DNA from: JBBARC01 sp040400005
GTDB lineage: Bacteria; Pseudomonadota; Alphaproteobacteria; Acetobacterales; Acetobacteraceae
Assembly: GCA_040400005.1 (NCBI GenBank)
Contig: JBBARC010000032.1
Span: forward strand, 1-39,130
DNA length: 39,130 bases
Direction of reading: 5' to 3'
Part shown: positions 1 through 7,239 of the stretch, piece after piece
Numbering within the stretch: the stretch's first letter is position 1
How the letters are laid out: each line of letters begins with the position of its first letter
Position numbers and translations under genes: made by a program
Notes under the pieces: model-generated
Database searches by the model: none
What the model was told of the DNA's origin: nothing
What the model saw: the letters and a program-made list of their open reading frames with translations, nothing else

Positions 1-69
1 TTGACTAACATCCGAGTCCGAGCCGCAAGATGTTTGACTGTCCCGCTGTGCCAGGGGGCTTGGGAGTTA

Positions 70-90
70 CCTTTTTTTCAGAAAAAGAGG
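70..90. repeat. Single-palindrome relative of the nested inverted-repeat element
   Basis: A short AT-rich palindrome, CCTTTTTTTC followed by AGAAAAAGAGG, lies just beyond the stop codon of the minus-strand hydrolase. It resembles one arm of the larger elements at 11698-11822 and 22226-22349, but neither their second arm nor their conserved loop is visible nearby. Its place at a gene 3' end suits a terminator-like role for the hydrolase transcript. Positions 1-102 hold no gene that I can recognise. Confidence 0.4.
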
Positions 91-102
91 GGTCTTCCTT
101 CC

Positions 103-807
103 TCACGCCGCCCGGCTAGCAACCGCGCCTTGGGTCATTTCTAGGACAAAATCAGCAATGTGGTGCGCAACGGCGTCCCTATATTTTGCCGCATTGAAAA
201 AACCGTGGCCGGCGCCGGGCACCACGCCGATGCGCGCGGTTTGGCCGCTGGCATTCAGTTTAGTGGTAAATTTTCGGCTGGTATCCAACGGCACCACCTG
301 ATCGGCGTCGCCGTGCAGAATAAGGGTGGGCGGCAGGGTGGATATATCAATGTGCAGGGGGGAAATCGCCAGATCGCCACCGGCAGGGCTTGCGGCTGTG
401 CTGGTGCCAGCGGCCGAAAGGTCCAGCATCGGGTTGAGCAGAATGAGGCCGGCGGCGGCAGGGCTCAGGGCGCGGGCTAGGTGCACCGCCAGCAGACCGC
501 CGGCAGATCCACCCGCAATGCACAGGGGTAGCCCATGCGAAAGTGTTTTCAGCGTGGGGATGGCGGCCAGCGTATCGGCCAGTGAATCATAGACATTGCT
601 CTGGTGGCGCTGGCGAATTCGGTATTCGATCGACAGGCTGGCGATGCGCTGGGTTGCCAGTGTGTTGGCGATGGCATCGAATTGCTGCGGGCTACCCGCC
701 ACCCAACCGCCGCCATGCAGAAACACCAACATTGCGACCGGTTGATCGGCCGGTGTTACAAAAACATGCAAATCATCTTTATTGGGCGGCGATGCGGCTT
801 TGCTCAT
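103..807 (-). CDS. Alpha/beta hydrolase (esterase/lipase-like)
   Basis: A 234-residue alpha/beta-hydrolase-fold enzyme, probably a cytoplasmic carboxylesterase since no signal peptide is visible. The sequence shows an HGGGW oxyanion-hole motif at residues 31-35, a GGSAGG nucleophile elbow with the likely catalytic Ser101, Asp167 in HGDAD, and His201 in GAGHGFF, which together complete the triad. The HGGG pattern is typical of the hormone-sensitive-lipase group (bacterial lipase family IV), although the protein is short for that group. An in-frame TAA two codons before the ATG fixes the start; the AAGG just before it is too close to be a good ribosome site. It stands alone, with a palindrome beyond its stop and a 139-bp gap upstream. 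The substrate cannot be told from sequence. Confidence 0.88.
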   Translation of the reverse strand: MSKAASPPNKDDLHVFVTPADQPVAMLVFLHGGGWVAGSPQQFDAIANTLATQRIASLSIEYRIRQRHQSNVYDSLADTLAAIPTLKTLSHGLPLCIAGGSAGGLLAVHLARALSPAAAGLILLNPMLDLSAAGTSTAASPAGGDLAISPLHIDISTLPPTLILHGDADQVVPLDTSRKFTTKLNASGQTARIGVVPGAGHGFFNAAKYRDAVAHHIADFVLEMTQGAVASRAA

Positions 808-896
808 GCCTTAGGCATAGTGTCACTGGCGTTTTCGCGGTGGTAAACACGGCGTGATCGCGCGACAAATTTTGGCTAGAGCACGTGATCGGTAAG

Positions 897-939
897 CGCT
901 TAGCGCCGCGTGCAACCACGGGTTGATCGGCGCTAAGCG
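897..939 (-). terminator. Candidate terminator hairpin after the 80-residue gene
   Basis: Two perfect 12-base arms (CGCTTAGCGCCG at 897-908 and its complement at 928-939) enclose a 19-base loop. The hairpin lies 8 bases past the stop of the minus-strand gene ending at 947. There is no clear T-run after it, so it may be a weak or factor-dependent terminator, or an mRNA 3'-end stabiliser for the rlmB transcript. Confidence 0.5.
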
Positions 940-946
940 GGCGGGT

Positions 947-1189
947 TTAAGCGCGCCCGGCGGTGGTGAGGGTTGCGGTGGTGGTTTCACGCAGTAAGGC
1001 CGCAAACAGTTTTAACGCGTCGGCAGCACCTTGATCCTGTAGGCGGCCAGCGCTGAACTGGGCGGCGAACAGATCGGCCTGTTCAGCGATGATCAGCGCC
1101 GCCCGCGCAAGCGCTGCTTGCGCCAAAGCGGCCTGGGCGTTGTCGCTCAAGCCGGGCCATTCCGACAGGTTACGGCGCATTTCGTCCAT
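947..1189 (-). CDS. Small Ala-rich helical hypothetical protein
   Basis: An 80-residue protein beginning MDEMRRNLSEWPGL. It is rich in Ala, Leu and Gln and predicted by eye to be almost wholly alpha-helical, with no signal peptide, membrane segment or cysteine. I do not recognise a family. It sits 56 bases after rlmB on the same strand and is followed by a strong hairpin, so it is probably the last gene of an rlmB transcript. Support for its being real is the position, the lack of a competing gene, and a balanced amphipathic composition instead of the Arg/Pro-rich composition of shadow frames. A conserved small RNA-binding or structural role would be speculation. Confidence 0.55.
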   Translation of the reverse strand: MDEMRRNLSEWPGLSDNAQAALAQAALARAALIIAEQADLFAAQFSAGRLQDQGAADALKLFAALLRETTTATLTTAGRA

Positions 1190-1245
1190 CCGGCGGAGTG
1201 TGCCCGCCGGATGTTAATATCGCCTTTGCAAATCAGGTTTGCCAA

Positions 1246-2589
1246 TCAGGCGCCGCGGGTCAGCTCGTACATGGCGACGGTTGCCGCGGTTGAAACGTTG
1301 AGGCTTTCCATCAAGCCAGGCATGGAAAGCCCAGCGATTTCATCGCAGGTTTCGCGGGTTAACCGGCGTAACCCGGCACCTTCAGCACCTAGCACGAGGG
1401 CGACCTTGCGCTGGGCAAAATCGGTGCCGCGCAGGGCTTTGCCGTCGGCGGCCAGGCCTACGGTCCAATACCCTGCAGCGCGCAGGGCGATCAGGGTGCG
1501 GGCCAGGTTTACCGCGCGGATCAGCGGCACCAATTCCAGCGCGCCGCTGGCGGCTTTGGCCATGGCGCCGGTTTCCTCTGGCGCATGGCGATCCTGCACC
1601 ACCACGCCGGCGGCGTTAAACGCGGCGGCGGAGCGCAAAATGGCGCCAACATTACGCGGGTCGGTGACCTGATCGAGCACCAGAATCGGGCCGGGGCGTT
1701 CCATCACCTCGGCCAGCGGCCGTTGCTGCAACGGGTCGGCCAGCAGGGCGGCGCCCTGGTGCACACAATCACGGCCCAGCAAGTGGTCTAACCGGGTGCG
1801 ATCGGTGCGTTCCACCGTCAGTGCCCAAGGCTTGGGCAGCTCGGTTTCCAACGCTGCTTCGGCCTCTTCGGTCAGCAGCAGGCGGCGCAACCGGCGTTGT
1901 GGGTTGGCCAGGGCCGCCGCAATCGGGTGAATACCATACAAAAACAGCGTGCCAGCGGGCGGCGCTGGCGGATCATTGGCAGCGGACCGTTGGCTGCGGC
2001 CGGCTGGCCGGTAAGCCGGGCGCTGGTCGCCGTGGTGATCGGGGCGGGTATCTGGGCGGGTATCTGGGCGGGTATCTGGCCGCTGATCTTGCCGGGGTGC
2101 ATATAACATTTTGCGCCCGGGATCGCCGCCCGTGCCCTCGGATTGGCGCTCAGTTGGGCGATCACTGTTGCGTGATGGTGGCCGGCTATCGCGCGGGCCG
2201 TTCTTGCCCTCGGGCTTGGCATAACGCGTATCGCCGTCCCGGCTGGGTCGCGTATCGCCGTCCCGGCTGGGTCGCGTATCGCCGTCCCGGCTGGGCCGCG
2301 CACCGCTATCACGGGCAGGTTTGCCAGCGTTATCACGGTAAGGTTTTGTGCCACCCTCGCGGAACGGTTTTACCGCACCATCACGTGATGGTTTGGCATA
2401 ACCGCTACCTGCTGATGCCCCGGCGTTGGCGCGCGACGGCGCGCCGCTACCCGAACGGACCGGGCCACCATCACTGCTGCGTGTGGGCGCGCCGGTGCGG
2501 TTGGGGGGACCTGAACGGGTGGGCGTGCCAGAGGAAGCACCAGAGCGCGACGGGGGGCCAGACCGGCCGGGGGGACGTAGGGATTTCAT
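1246..2589 (-). CDS. rlmB: 23S rRNA (guanosine-2'-O-)-methyltransferase RlmB, SpoU/TrmH family
   Basis: RlmB methylates the ribose of G2251 in the 23S rRNA peptidyl-transferase loop with S-adenosylmethionine. Residues ~213-290 are the substrate-binding N-domain (LFLYGIHPI onward) and ~300-445 the SPOUT knot domain. The three family motifs are visible: DPRNVGAILRSA at 310-321, LGAEGAGL at 400-407 and ESLNVSTA at 428-435. The protein has 447 residues against about 245 in E. coli, because residues 1-210 form an Arg/Asp/Ser/Pro/Gly-rich, surely disordered extension built largely of short repeats (see the entries at 2042 and 2225). The extension is in frame with the domain and starts at the only good ATG, so it is probably translated, and may bind RNA. 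A close homologue, a TrmH-family tRNA methyltransferase, cannot be fully excluded. Confidence 0.93.
   Translation of the reverse strand: MKSLRPPGRSGPPSRSGASSGTPTRSGPPNRTGAPTRSSDGGPVRSGSGAPSRANAGASAGSGYAKPSRDGAVKPFREGGTKPYRDNAGKPARDSGARPSRDGDTRPSRDGDTRPSRDGDTRYAKPEGKNGPRDSRPPSRNSDRPTERQSEGTGGDPGRKMLYAPRQDQRPDTRPDTRPDTRPDHHGDQRPAYRPAGRSQRSAANDPPAPPAGTLFLYGIHPIAAALANPQRRLRRLLLTEEAEAALETELPKPWALTVERTDRTRLDHLLGRDCVHQGAALLADPLQQRPLAEVMERPGPILVLDQVTDPRNVGAILRSAAAFNAAGVVVQDRHAPEETGAMAKAASGALELVPLIRAVNLARTLIALRAAGYWTVGLAADGKALRGTDFAQRKVALVLGAEGAGLRRLTRETCDEIAGLSMPGLMESLNVSTAATVAMYELTRGA
2042..2089. repeat. 12-bp tandem repeat inside rlmB (encodes PDTR units)
   Basis: Three exact copies of the 12-base unit GGGCGGGTATCT (2042-2053, 2054-2065, 2066-2077) and a degenerate fourth copy. 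On the coding strand they specify the tetrapeptide Arg-Pro-Asp-Thr over and over. The unit is a multiple of three, so gain or loss of copies would lengthen or shorten the RlmB extension without breaking the frame. Confidence 0.9.
2225..2296. repeat. 24-bp tandem repeat inside rlmB (encodes SRDGDTRP units)
   Basis: Three 24-base copies (2225-2248, 2249-2272, 2273-2296) that are identical except for the last base of the third. Read on the minus strand they give the octapeptide Pro-Ser-Arg-Asp-Gly-Asp-Thr-Arg. The near-identity points to recent slippage or unequal exchange and makes the copy number likely to vary between strains. Confidence 0.92.
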
Positions 2590-2654
2590 CGCGGCAGTCT
2601 ATACAGGCAGAACCGCTCACGCGCCATGCGCTATATGTGCCGGTTGTGCAGGCC

Positions 2655-2687
2655 TCAAAAACAAACGGGGCGCCACCAGGGCGCCCC
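2655..2687 (-). terminator. Rho-independent terminator of the porin gene
   Basis: On the minus strand an 8-bp perfect stem (GGGGCGCC and GGCGCCCC, 2680-2687 and 2667-2674) with a 5-base loop is followed by GTTTGTTTTTG. It lies 29 bases past the porin stop and before the rlmB start. This is a textbook intrinsic terminator and separates the two minus-strand units. Confidence 0.85.
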
Positions 2688-2715
2688 GCGATAGTGTTTT
2701 TGTGTTTCGAAAAGT

Positions 2716-3939
2716 CTAGAACAGCACGCCGGTTTCAACCACGCCACGAATTTGCGAGGATTTGTCGTAGTTGCTGCCGAAGCCCAAGCCAGTGCCGTAA
2801 TCGGTCAAGCCGGTGTAGGACACGTCGCCACGGACAAAGTATTTGTCCCATTTATAGGTGGGCGTGATGGTGGCGGTGTAGGCCTTGCTGCCGGCACCAT
2901 AAAAAGTCAGGTTCGGTGCGAAAGGATCGTTCTTGTTGCCGTCGCCATACAAATATTCCAGGCGGCCGGACAGGCTCCAATGATCATCGATGTTGTAATT
3001 ACCCAGCAGGGTAATGCCGTAGGTGTTGCCGCTTTCGGTAACGCCGGTCTGCACGTTGCTCGACACATGCGTGTATTGCAACAATGGCGAAATGGTCAGC
3101 GGGCCGTCGTTATAGGTGTAAATCACGTTATAAATCGAGGTGTTGTTCAACAGCCCTGGGGTCGCAAAGGTGTTGGTATTAGTGTGGCCAAGGTTGCCGC
3201 CAATGGTCAACGCCAGGGCGTTGCTGGGGTCGATCGTCCAGGTCGCGTTGCCGGTCAGCCAGTTAAAGCGTTCCGAATAGAAACCGTCACCCCATTGCAG
3301 GGCAAAGCTCAGCGGGCCGGTGGCGTAGTTGGCCTGCACCGCACGGCCAACGCCGGGCTCGATGTTGGTTAGCAGGCCGCGTTCGATGTTGTAGTTCTCA
3401 AAGCTCCAGGTGTATTCGGCGCCGATCAGGGTGATCATCTTACCAGCGGAAATCGAGAAACCATCGAACGGTGCGATCTTGCCGAAAACCACCGGCGCCG
3501 GGCCGTAGGTGTTATCGGTGAATTTGGTCGCGTTCAGGTAGGCGCTGCCGAGGCCGAGATAGCTGTATAGGCCAAGCTGCGCGTAGAACTGGAACATGCC
3601 ATCCGATTTTTGGATGAACACCTGCGCATTGCTAACGTCAGCGCCGCCGCCGTTATCGCTGCTGAACAGGCCCGTGGCATTGGTCTGGCCATAGGCTAGG
3701 CCGGTGGCAACGCCGCCAACATACCATTTGCCCAATGCTGCCATATCGATGCTGAGCGGCGTGGCGGTGTTCAGCGCCAGCGGCTGGGTCATCGGCGGGC
3801 CGATTAGGGCAACCGGTGCCGGGGCGGCGGGTGCTGCGGCCGCAGCCGGGGCTGGGGCGGTCTGCGCGAAAGCCATGGTGCTGGCGGTGCTGAACACAGC
3901 GCCAAGCAAGGCTGCGCGGAAGGAATGGGCGTGTTTCAT
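2716..3939 (-). CDS. Outer-membrane beta-barrel protein (BBP2/OmpL-like porin)
   Basis: A 407-residue exported protein. Residues 1-26 are a signal peptide ending in AFAQ, and residues ~27-55 are a Pro/Ala linker. The rest alternates polar and hydrophobic residues with many Tyr, Trp, Gly and Asn, as in transmembrane beta strands, and the protein ends in Phe, the usual C-terminal signal for outer-membrane insertion. The pattern (GKMITLIGAEYTW, NIERGLL, then QWGDGFYS) resembles the putative beta-barrel porin-2 family (PF07642), so a passive solute channel is the best guess. I chose the ATG at 3939 because it starts the signal peptide and has GAGG upstream; an upstream ATG at 4098 would put 53 unlikely residues ahead of it. 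It is a single-gene unit with its own terminator. Confidence 0.85.
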   Translation of the reverse strand: MKHAHSFRAALLGAVFSTASTMAFAQTAPAPAAAAAPAAPAPVALIGPPMTQPLALNTATPLSIDMAALGKWYVGGVATGLAYGQTNATGLFSSDNGGGADVSNAQVFIQKSDGMFQFYAQLGLYSYLGLGSAYLNATKFTDNTYGPAPVVFGKIAPFDGFSISAGKMITLIGAEYTWSFENYNIERGLLTNIEPGVGRAVQANYATGPLSFALQWGDGFYSERFNWLTGNATWTIDPSNALALTIGGNLGHTNTNTFATPGLLNNTSIYNVIYTYNDGPLTISPLLQYTHVSSNVQTGVTESGNTYGITLLGNYNIDDHWSLSGRLEYLYGDGNKNDPFAPNLTFYGAGSKAYTATITPTYKWDKYFVRGDVSYTGLTDYGTGLGFGSNYDKSSQIRGVVETGVLF

Positions 3940-4098
3940 GAGTCGTTCATCCTCACTGCGAATCGGTATGCTGCATAGCATCACGACCGGGCGTCCCGGC
4001 GCGAGAGGGATAAGCACAGTTTGTGCCATAAAACGCGCAAATCGTACCTTTTGCGCCACATGCCGCTGCCTAGTAACTGTGCAGCGGCCTGTGAACAC

Positions 4099-4134
4099 AA
4101 AAACTTAACGCAGTTACCTAATTGCTACGCTGCG
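4099..4134 (-). terminator. Candidate terminator after thiC
   Basis: On the minus strand, 11 bases past the thiC stop, CGCAG pairs with CTGCG across a partly paired interior and is followed by TTAAGTTTTTG. The outer stem is short, so this is a moderate candidate. The remaining 160 bases up to the porin start hold no gene and presumably carry the porin promoter. Confidence 0.4.
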
Positions 4135-4145
4135 GGTTAACCCCC

Positions 4146-5987
4146 TTAAACCGCACTGGCTGGCGCATCATCGGGGGCTGGCACATATAACGCACCGCCG
4201 GCATCGCGGAATTCGGCGCTTTTTTCAGCCAACCCCGCCAATCGTGCCGCATCTTTGCGCAGATCCTGGGTGATCTGCATGGAACAGAATTTTGGCCCGC
4301 ACATCGAACAGAAATGCGCCACCTTGTGGGCATCTTTCGGCATGGTTTCATCGTGAAACTGTTTGGCTGTATCAGGATCGAGCGAAAGATTAAACTGATC
4401 TTGCCAGCGGAAGGAAAACCGCGCCCGGCTCACCGCATCATCACGTAAGCGCGCCGCCGGGTGGCCCTTGGCCAGATCAGCCGCGTGAGCGGCTAGGCGG
4501 TAGGTGATCACCCCCACTTTCACATCTTCCCGGTTAGGCAGGCCCAAATGTTCTTTGGGGGTGACATAGCAAAGCATGGCGGTGCCAAACCAACCGATCA
4601 TGGCAGCACCTATGGCTGAGGTGATGTGGTCGTAGCCAGGCGCAATATCGGTGGTTAGCGGGCCCAAGGTATAGAAAGGCGCCTCGCCGCATTCGCGCAG
4701 CTGCTTTTCCATGTTCACCTTTATCTTGTGCATCGGCACGTGGCCGGGGCCTTCGATCATCACCTGGCAGCCTTTCGCCCAGGCGATTTTGGTAAGCTCC
4801 CCCAAGGTTTCCAGCTCGGCGAACTGGGCGGCATCGTTGGCATCGGCAATCGATCCCGGCCGCAGCCCATCGCCGAGTGAGAACGATACATCGTAGGCCC
4901 GCATAATGTCACAGATTTCGTCGAACCGTTCGTACAGAAAGCTTTCGCGGTGATGCGCCAGGCACCAGCGCGCCATGATCGACCCGCCGCGCGACACAAT
5001 ACCAGTCACCCGGTTGGCGGTCAGCGGCACATAAGCCAGCCGCACGCCGGCGTGAATAGTAAAATAATCAACGCCTTGTTCGGCTTGTTCAATCAACGTA
5101 TCGCGAAAAATCTCCCAGGTCAGGGCTTCCGGCACGCCATCGACTTTTTCCAGCGCCTGGTAGATCGGCACGGTGCCAATCGGCACTGGCGAATTGCGCA
5201 TAATCCAATCGCGGATATTGTGAATGTTGCGCCCAGTGGACAGGTCCATCACCGTATCGCCACCCCAGCGGATCGCCCAAACCAGCTTTTCAACCTCTTC
5301 GGCGGCTGATGACGTGACCGCAGAATTGCCGATGTTGGCGTTGATTTTAACCAAGAAATTGCGCCCGATGATCATCGGCTCAATTTCTGGGTGGTTAATA
5401 TTGGCAGGGATAATCGCGCGCCCGGCGGCAATTTCGGATCGCACAAACTCGGGCGTGATAAACTTAGGGATCTCGGCGCCAAAATCTTCGCCATCGGCGC
5501 GGCGATCGGCAGCACCTTGGGCGGGTTTGGCGCGGCCCAAATTTTCGCGATGCGCCACATAGATCATCTCCTGGGTGATGATGCCGGCGCGGGCGAATTC
5601 GTATTGGGTCACGGGCACGCCGGCCGCGCCCACGCGCACCACATGCGGGGCGGGGCAGGGTGGCACCAGCCGCGCACCAGTGGCGCCGCCATTATCTTCC
5701 GGCCGCACCGCCCGCGGCGGCACTTCGCGCACCGCGCGTTGTGCAATCCAACTCTCGCGTAGCTTAGGAAGCCCCTGATTAAGATCGATTTTAGCCGCAT
5801 CGTCGGTATAAGCACCGGAGGGGTCGTAGATACGGAACGGCTCTTCATTGGCCGATGGATCGAGCGCCACTTCGCGAAACGGCACGGTGATCTCGGAATG
5901 CCCGGGCACCGGCAGATAGATTTTGCGTGATCCGGCGATCGGCCCGGTGGTCACACTTGGCGGTTGGCTGGGGGTGATGTGGTTCAT
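4146..5987 (-). CDS. thiC: Phosphomethylpyrimidine synthase ThiC
   Basis: ThiC is the radical-SAM enzyme that rearranges 5-aminoimidazole ribotide into hydroxymethylpyrimidine phosphate, the pyrimidine half of thiamine. The 613-residue protein is full length for bacterial ThiC. The C-terminal cluster motif CSMCGPKFC gives the three [4Fe-4S] ligands at about Cys560, Cys563 and Cys568, and conserved core stretches such as MIGWFGTAMLCYVTPKEHLG and EGPGHVPMH are present. The ATG at 5987 follows an excellent GGAGG and starts the MNHITPS N-terminus; the frame remains open further upstream, but that part lies in the riboswitch. No other thi genes are adjacent. Expression should be shut down by TPP through the leader at 6050-6163. 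Confidence 0.97.
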   Translation of the reverse strand: MNHITPSQPPSVTTGPIAGSRKIYLPVPGHSEITVPFREVALDPSANEEPFRIYDPSGAYTDDAAKIDLNQGLPKLRESWIAQRAVREVPPRAVRPEDNGGATGARLVPPCPAPHVVRVGAAGVPVTQYEFARAGIITQEMIYVAHRENLGRAKPAQGAADRRADGEDFGAEIPKFITPEFVRSEIAAGRAIIPANINHPEIEPMIIGRNFLVKINANIGNSAVTSSAAEEVEKLVWAIRWGGDTVMDLSTGRNIHNIRDWIMRNSPVPIGTVPIYQALEKVDGVPEALTWEIFRDTLIEQAEQGVDYFTIHAGVRLAYVPLTANRVTGIVSRGGSIMARWCLAHHRESFLYERFDEICDIMRAYDVSFSLGDGLRPGSIADANDAAQFAELETLGELTKIAWAKGCQVMIEGPGHVPMHKIKVNMEKQLRECGEAPFYTLGPLTTDIAPGYDHITSAIGAAMIGWFGTAMLCYVTPKEHLGLPNREDVKVGVITYRLAAHAADLAKGHPAARLRDDAVSRARFSFRWQDQFNLSLDPDTAKQFHDETMPKDAHKVAHFCSMCGPKFCSMQITQDLRKDAARLAGLAEKSAEFRDAGGALYVPAPDDAPASAV

Positions 5988-6049
5988 GGCGTAAACCTCC
6001 TTGCGCCGGGAAGGCCGGGCAGGGGCTGCCATAGGCAACGCCAAAACGC

Positions 6050-6163
6050 CCTCCCTCCGCCGGCATGATCCGGATCAGGTTGATTGGGGTCATCGCGCTA
6101 CTGGTTGTTTATACACCAAAACCAGCCGGCAAACTCTCAGCCGCGTGTCGCGGCTCCCCCGGG
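6050..6163 (-). promoter_or_regulatory. TPP riboswitch (THI box) in the thiC leader
   Basis: On the minus strand the conserved aptamer elements occur in order: GGGGGAGCC with GGCTGAGA (P2 and J2/3), a P3 extension closed by CTGGTT and AACCAG, then GACCC, CCTGATC, CGGATCATGCCGG and CGGAGGGA (P4/P5 and the return strand of P1). The thiC ribosome-binding site lies about 50 bases downstream, so control of translation start is plausible, as is usual in proteobacteria. No clear terminator with a T-run is seen between the aptamer and thiC. Confidence 0.95.
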
Positions 6164-6169
6164 TTGCGG

Positions 6170-6199
6170 TAACAAGCGCGCGGGCGCGGGCCGGGTCAA
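6170..6199 (-). promoter_or_regulatory. Candidate promoter for the thiC leader
   Basis: On the minus strand TTGACC (6194-6199) is a good -35 box. With an 18-base spacer it is followed by TTGTTA (6170-6175), a poor -10 box. The predicted transcript start would fall at the 5' edge of the aptamer, which is why I list it. The -10 match is weak. Confidence 0.35.
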
Positions 6200-6235
6200 G
6201 CGAAGATTGGGCGGTACTACGGTAGCCCTACATAC

Positions 6236-6676
6236 TTATGGCCTAACCATGCTTGCCGGTGCGGCCCATGGGTTGATCACGGTAAGGCCGCAGGCCCGAA
6301 ACGGCGCCTCATCCCGGGTTGCGACGCTAAAGCGGTGTGTATGGGCGATGGCGGCAATTTGGCCATCGGCCGTGCCAATAGCGAGGCCCTTAGCGCGGGC
6401 GCCGGCCACGAGGCTTGCGTATATTTGTACGGCAGGCAGATCAAATGGCAGGATACGGTCGGCAAAATAACCGTTGATTAGGTTGGATACTTGCGTGTTG
6501 AGCGTATGCTGGCGGCGGCCGGGCGGTAACAGAGCCGCGCCCAGCAGCAATTCCGCCAAACTGACCGTTGAGATAAACAGTGTGCCGGCACCTTGCCGGT
6601 CCAGCCAGCCAACAACCTGGGCGTCAGGCATTTGCCGCATTGGCTCGGATATCACATTGGTATCAATCAAAATCAT
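6236..6676 (-). CDS. PIN-domain ribonuclease toxin, VapC/FitB-like
   Basis: A 146-residue PIN-domain protein, the toxin of a type II toxin-antitoxin pair. PIN toxins cleave RNA with metal ions held by acidic residues. The expected four are visible: Asp5 in LIDTNVISE, Glu42 in SLAELLLG, Asp104 in GTADGQIAAIA and Asp122 in VATRDEAPF. The ending GLTVINPW is typical of the FitB branch of VapC. I chose the ATG at 6676, which puts the first Asp at its usual place; an upstream ATG at 6700 adds eight residues and overlaps the antitoxin gene. It begins 7 bases after the antitoxin stop, so the two are co-transcribed. All catalytic residues are present, so it appears intact. Confidence 0.92.
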   Translation of the reverse strand: MILIDTNVISEPMRQMPDAQVVGWLDRQGAGTLFISTVSLAELLLGAALLPPGRRQHTLNTQVSNLINGYFADRILPFDLPAVQIYASLVAGARAKGLAIGTADGQIAAIAHTHRFSVATRDEAPFRACGLTVINPWAAPASMVRP

Positions 6677-6683
6677 GCGGGTG

Positions 6684-6923
6684 TTAGCTGAAATCGGCAC
6701 CGAGCGCCGGAGTTTTATCGCGAATATCCGGCAGGGTTACGCCGCCGATGTCGCGGGTTGCCGCCATCAGCGCCGAGCCGAGGTGGAACTGTTCACCCTG
6801 GCGCACGGCGGCATCCAGAATCGCGCGAATCTCGGCTTCGGTGCTGCGGCCATGAATCGCCGCACGCAGCCGCAGCGCACGATGTGTTTCATCGGTAAGG
6901 TTGCGGACAGTAACGGCGGGCAT
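6684..6923 (-). CDS. Ribbon-helix-helix antitoxin, FitA/VapB-like
   Basis: A 79-residue antitoxin that should neutralise the PIN toxin encoded 7 bases downstream. Residues ~4-40 form a ribbon-helix-helix DNA-binding domain: a short strand (VTVRNL), then two helices including RALRLRAAIHGRSTEAEIRAIL. The C-terminal half (ILDAAVRQGEQFHLGSAL and DIGGVTLPDIRD) is the toxin-binding tail, as in FitA of Neisseria. The pair is expected to repress its own promoter, and a near-perfect palindrome lies 26 bases upstream of the start codon (6949-6970). The gene is short but complete. Confidence 0.9.
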   Translation of the reverse strand: MPAVTVRNLTDETHRALRLRAAIHGRSTEAEIRAILDAAVRQGEQFHLGSALMAATRDIGGVTLPDIRDKTPALGADFS

Positions 6924-6948
6924 TGGTGACTAGCCTTAAAAGAGATTG

Positions 6949-6970
6949 ATCGCGATGATATCATCGTGAT
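6949..6970. promoter_or_regulatory. Likely FitAB operator palindrome
   Basis: A 22-base inverted repeat centred on the perfect palindrome GATGATATCATC; over 11-base half-sites only one position mismatches. It lies between the antitoxin start and a TTGCAA box on the minus strand and overlaps the place of a -10 element, which is where an autoregulatory RHH operator would be expected. Confidence 0.65.
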
Positions 6971-7098
6971 GCGAATGATTGCAAATGGTTCTGATGGCGC
7001 GTCGCGGTGCCCGAGCAATCGGCGGCCTCAGATGGGCGCTACAAAAGCGGGCCTGCCTGCCACGTTGGTGGTCAGGTCTATGGTTACGCACGCAAACA

Positions 7099-7126
7099 CC
7101 AGCGGTTTAAGAAGATAAACCGCTGG
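7099..7126. other. Perfect 11-bp hairpin in the fitA-yqeY divergent gap
   Basis: CCAGCGGTTTA and its exact complement flank a 6-base loop (AGAAGA). No T-run follows on either strand. The gap 6924-7239 (316 bases) otherwise contains the antitoxin operator and the presumed yqeY promoter, and I see no gene or tRNA in it. The hairpin could be the relic terminator of a lost gene or part of the yqeY leader. Confidence 0.5.
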
Positions 7127-7239
7127 GTGGGCCTGGTTGTGGCTCCCCTAACCCCGCTTCTGCCGCTATCTTAGGCGACTTGCCGGGGCCGCATAAGCGC
7201 CACCACCACAACCGGCTGAACAGAAAAGAGACTTTTATC

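Noticed and set aside
1821..2867. A 348-residue plus-strand frame opposite rlmB
   Set aside because: It is the shadow of the repeat-rich rlmB extension and of its flanks, with Arg/Cys/Trp-rich composition and no recognisable domain.
3940..4098. A longer porin start at 4098
   Set aside because: It would bury the signal peptide behind 53 residues; the ATG at 3939 begins the signal peptide and has GAGG upstream.
5988..6044. A longer thiC start at 6044
   Set aside because: It would lie in the riboswitch expression region; the ATG at 5987 has a perfect GGAGG and gives the normal length.
6924..7239. A tRNA or small RNA in the fitA-yqeY gap
   Set aside because: I looked for a cloverleaf and a T-loop sequence on both strands and found neither; only the operator and one hairpin are visible.
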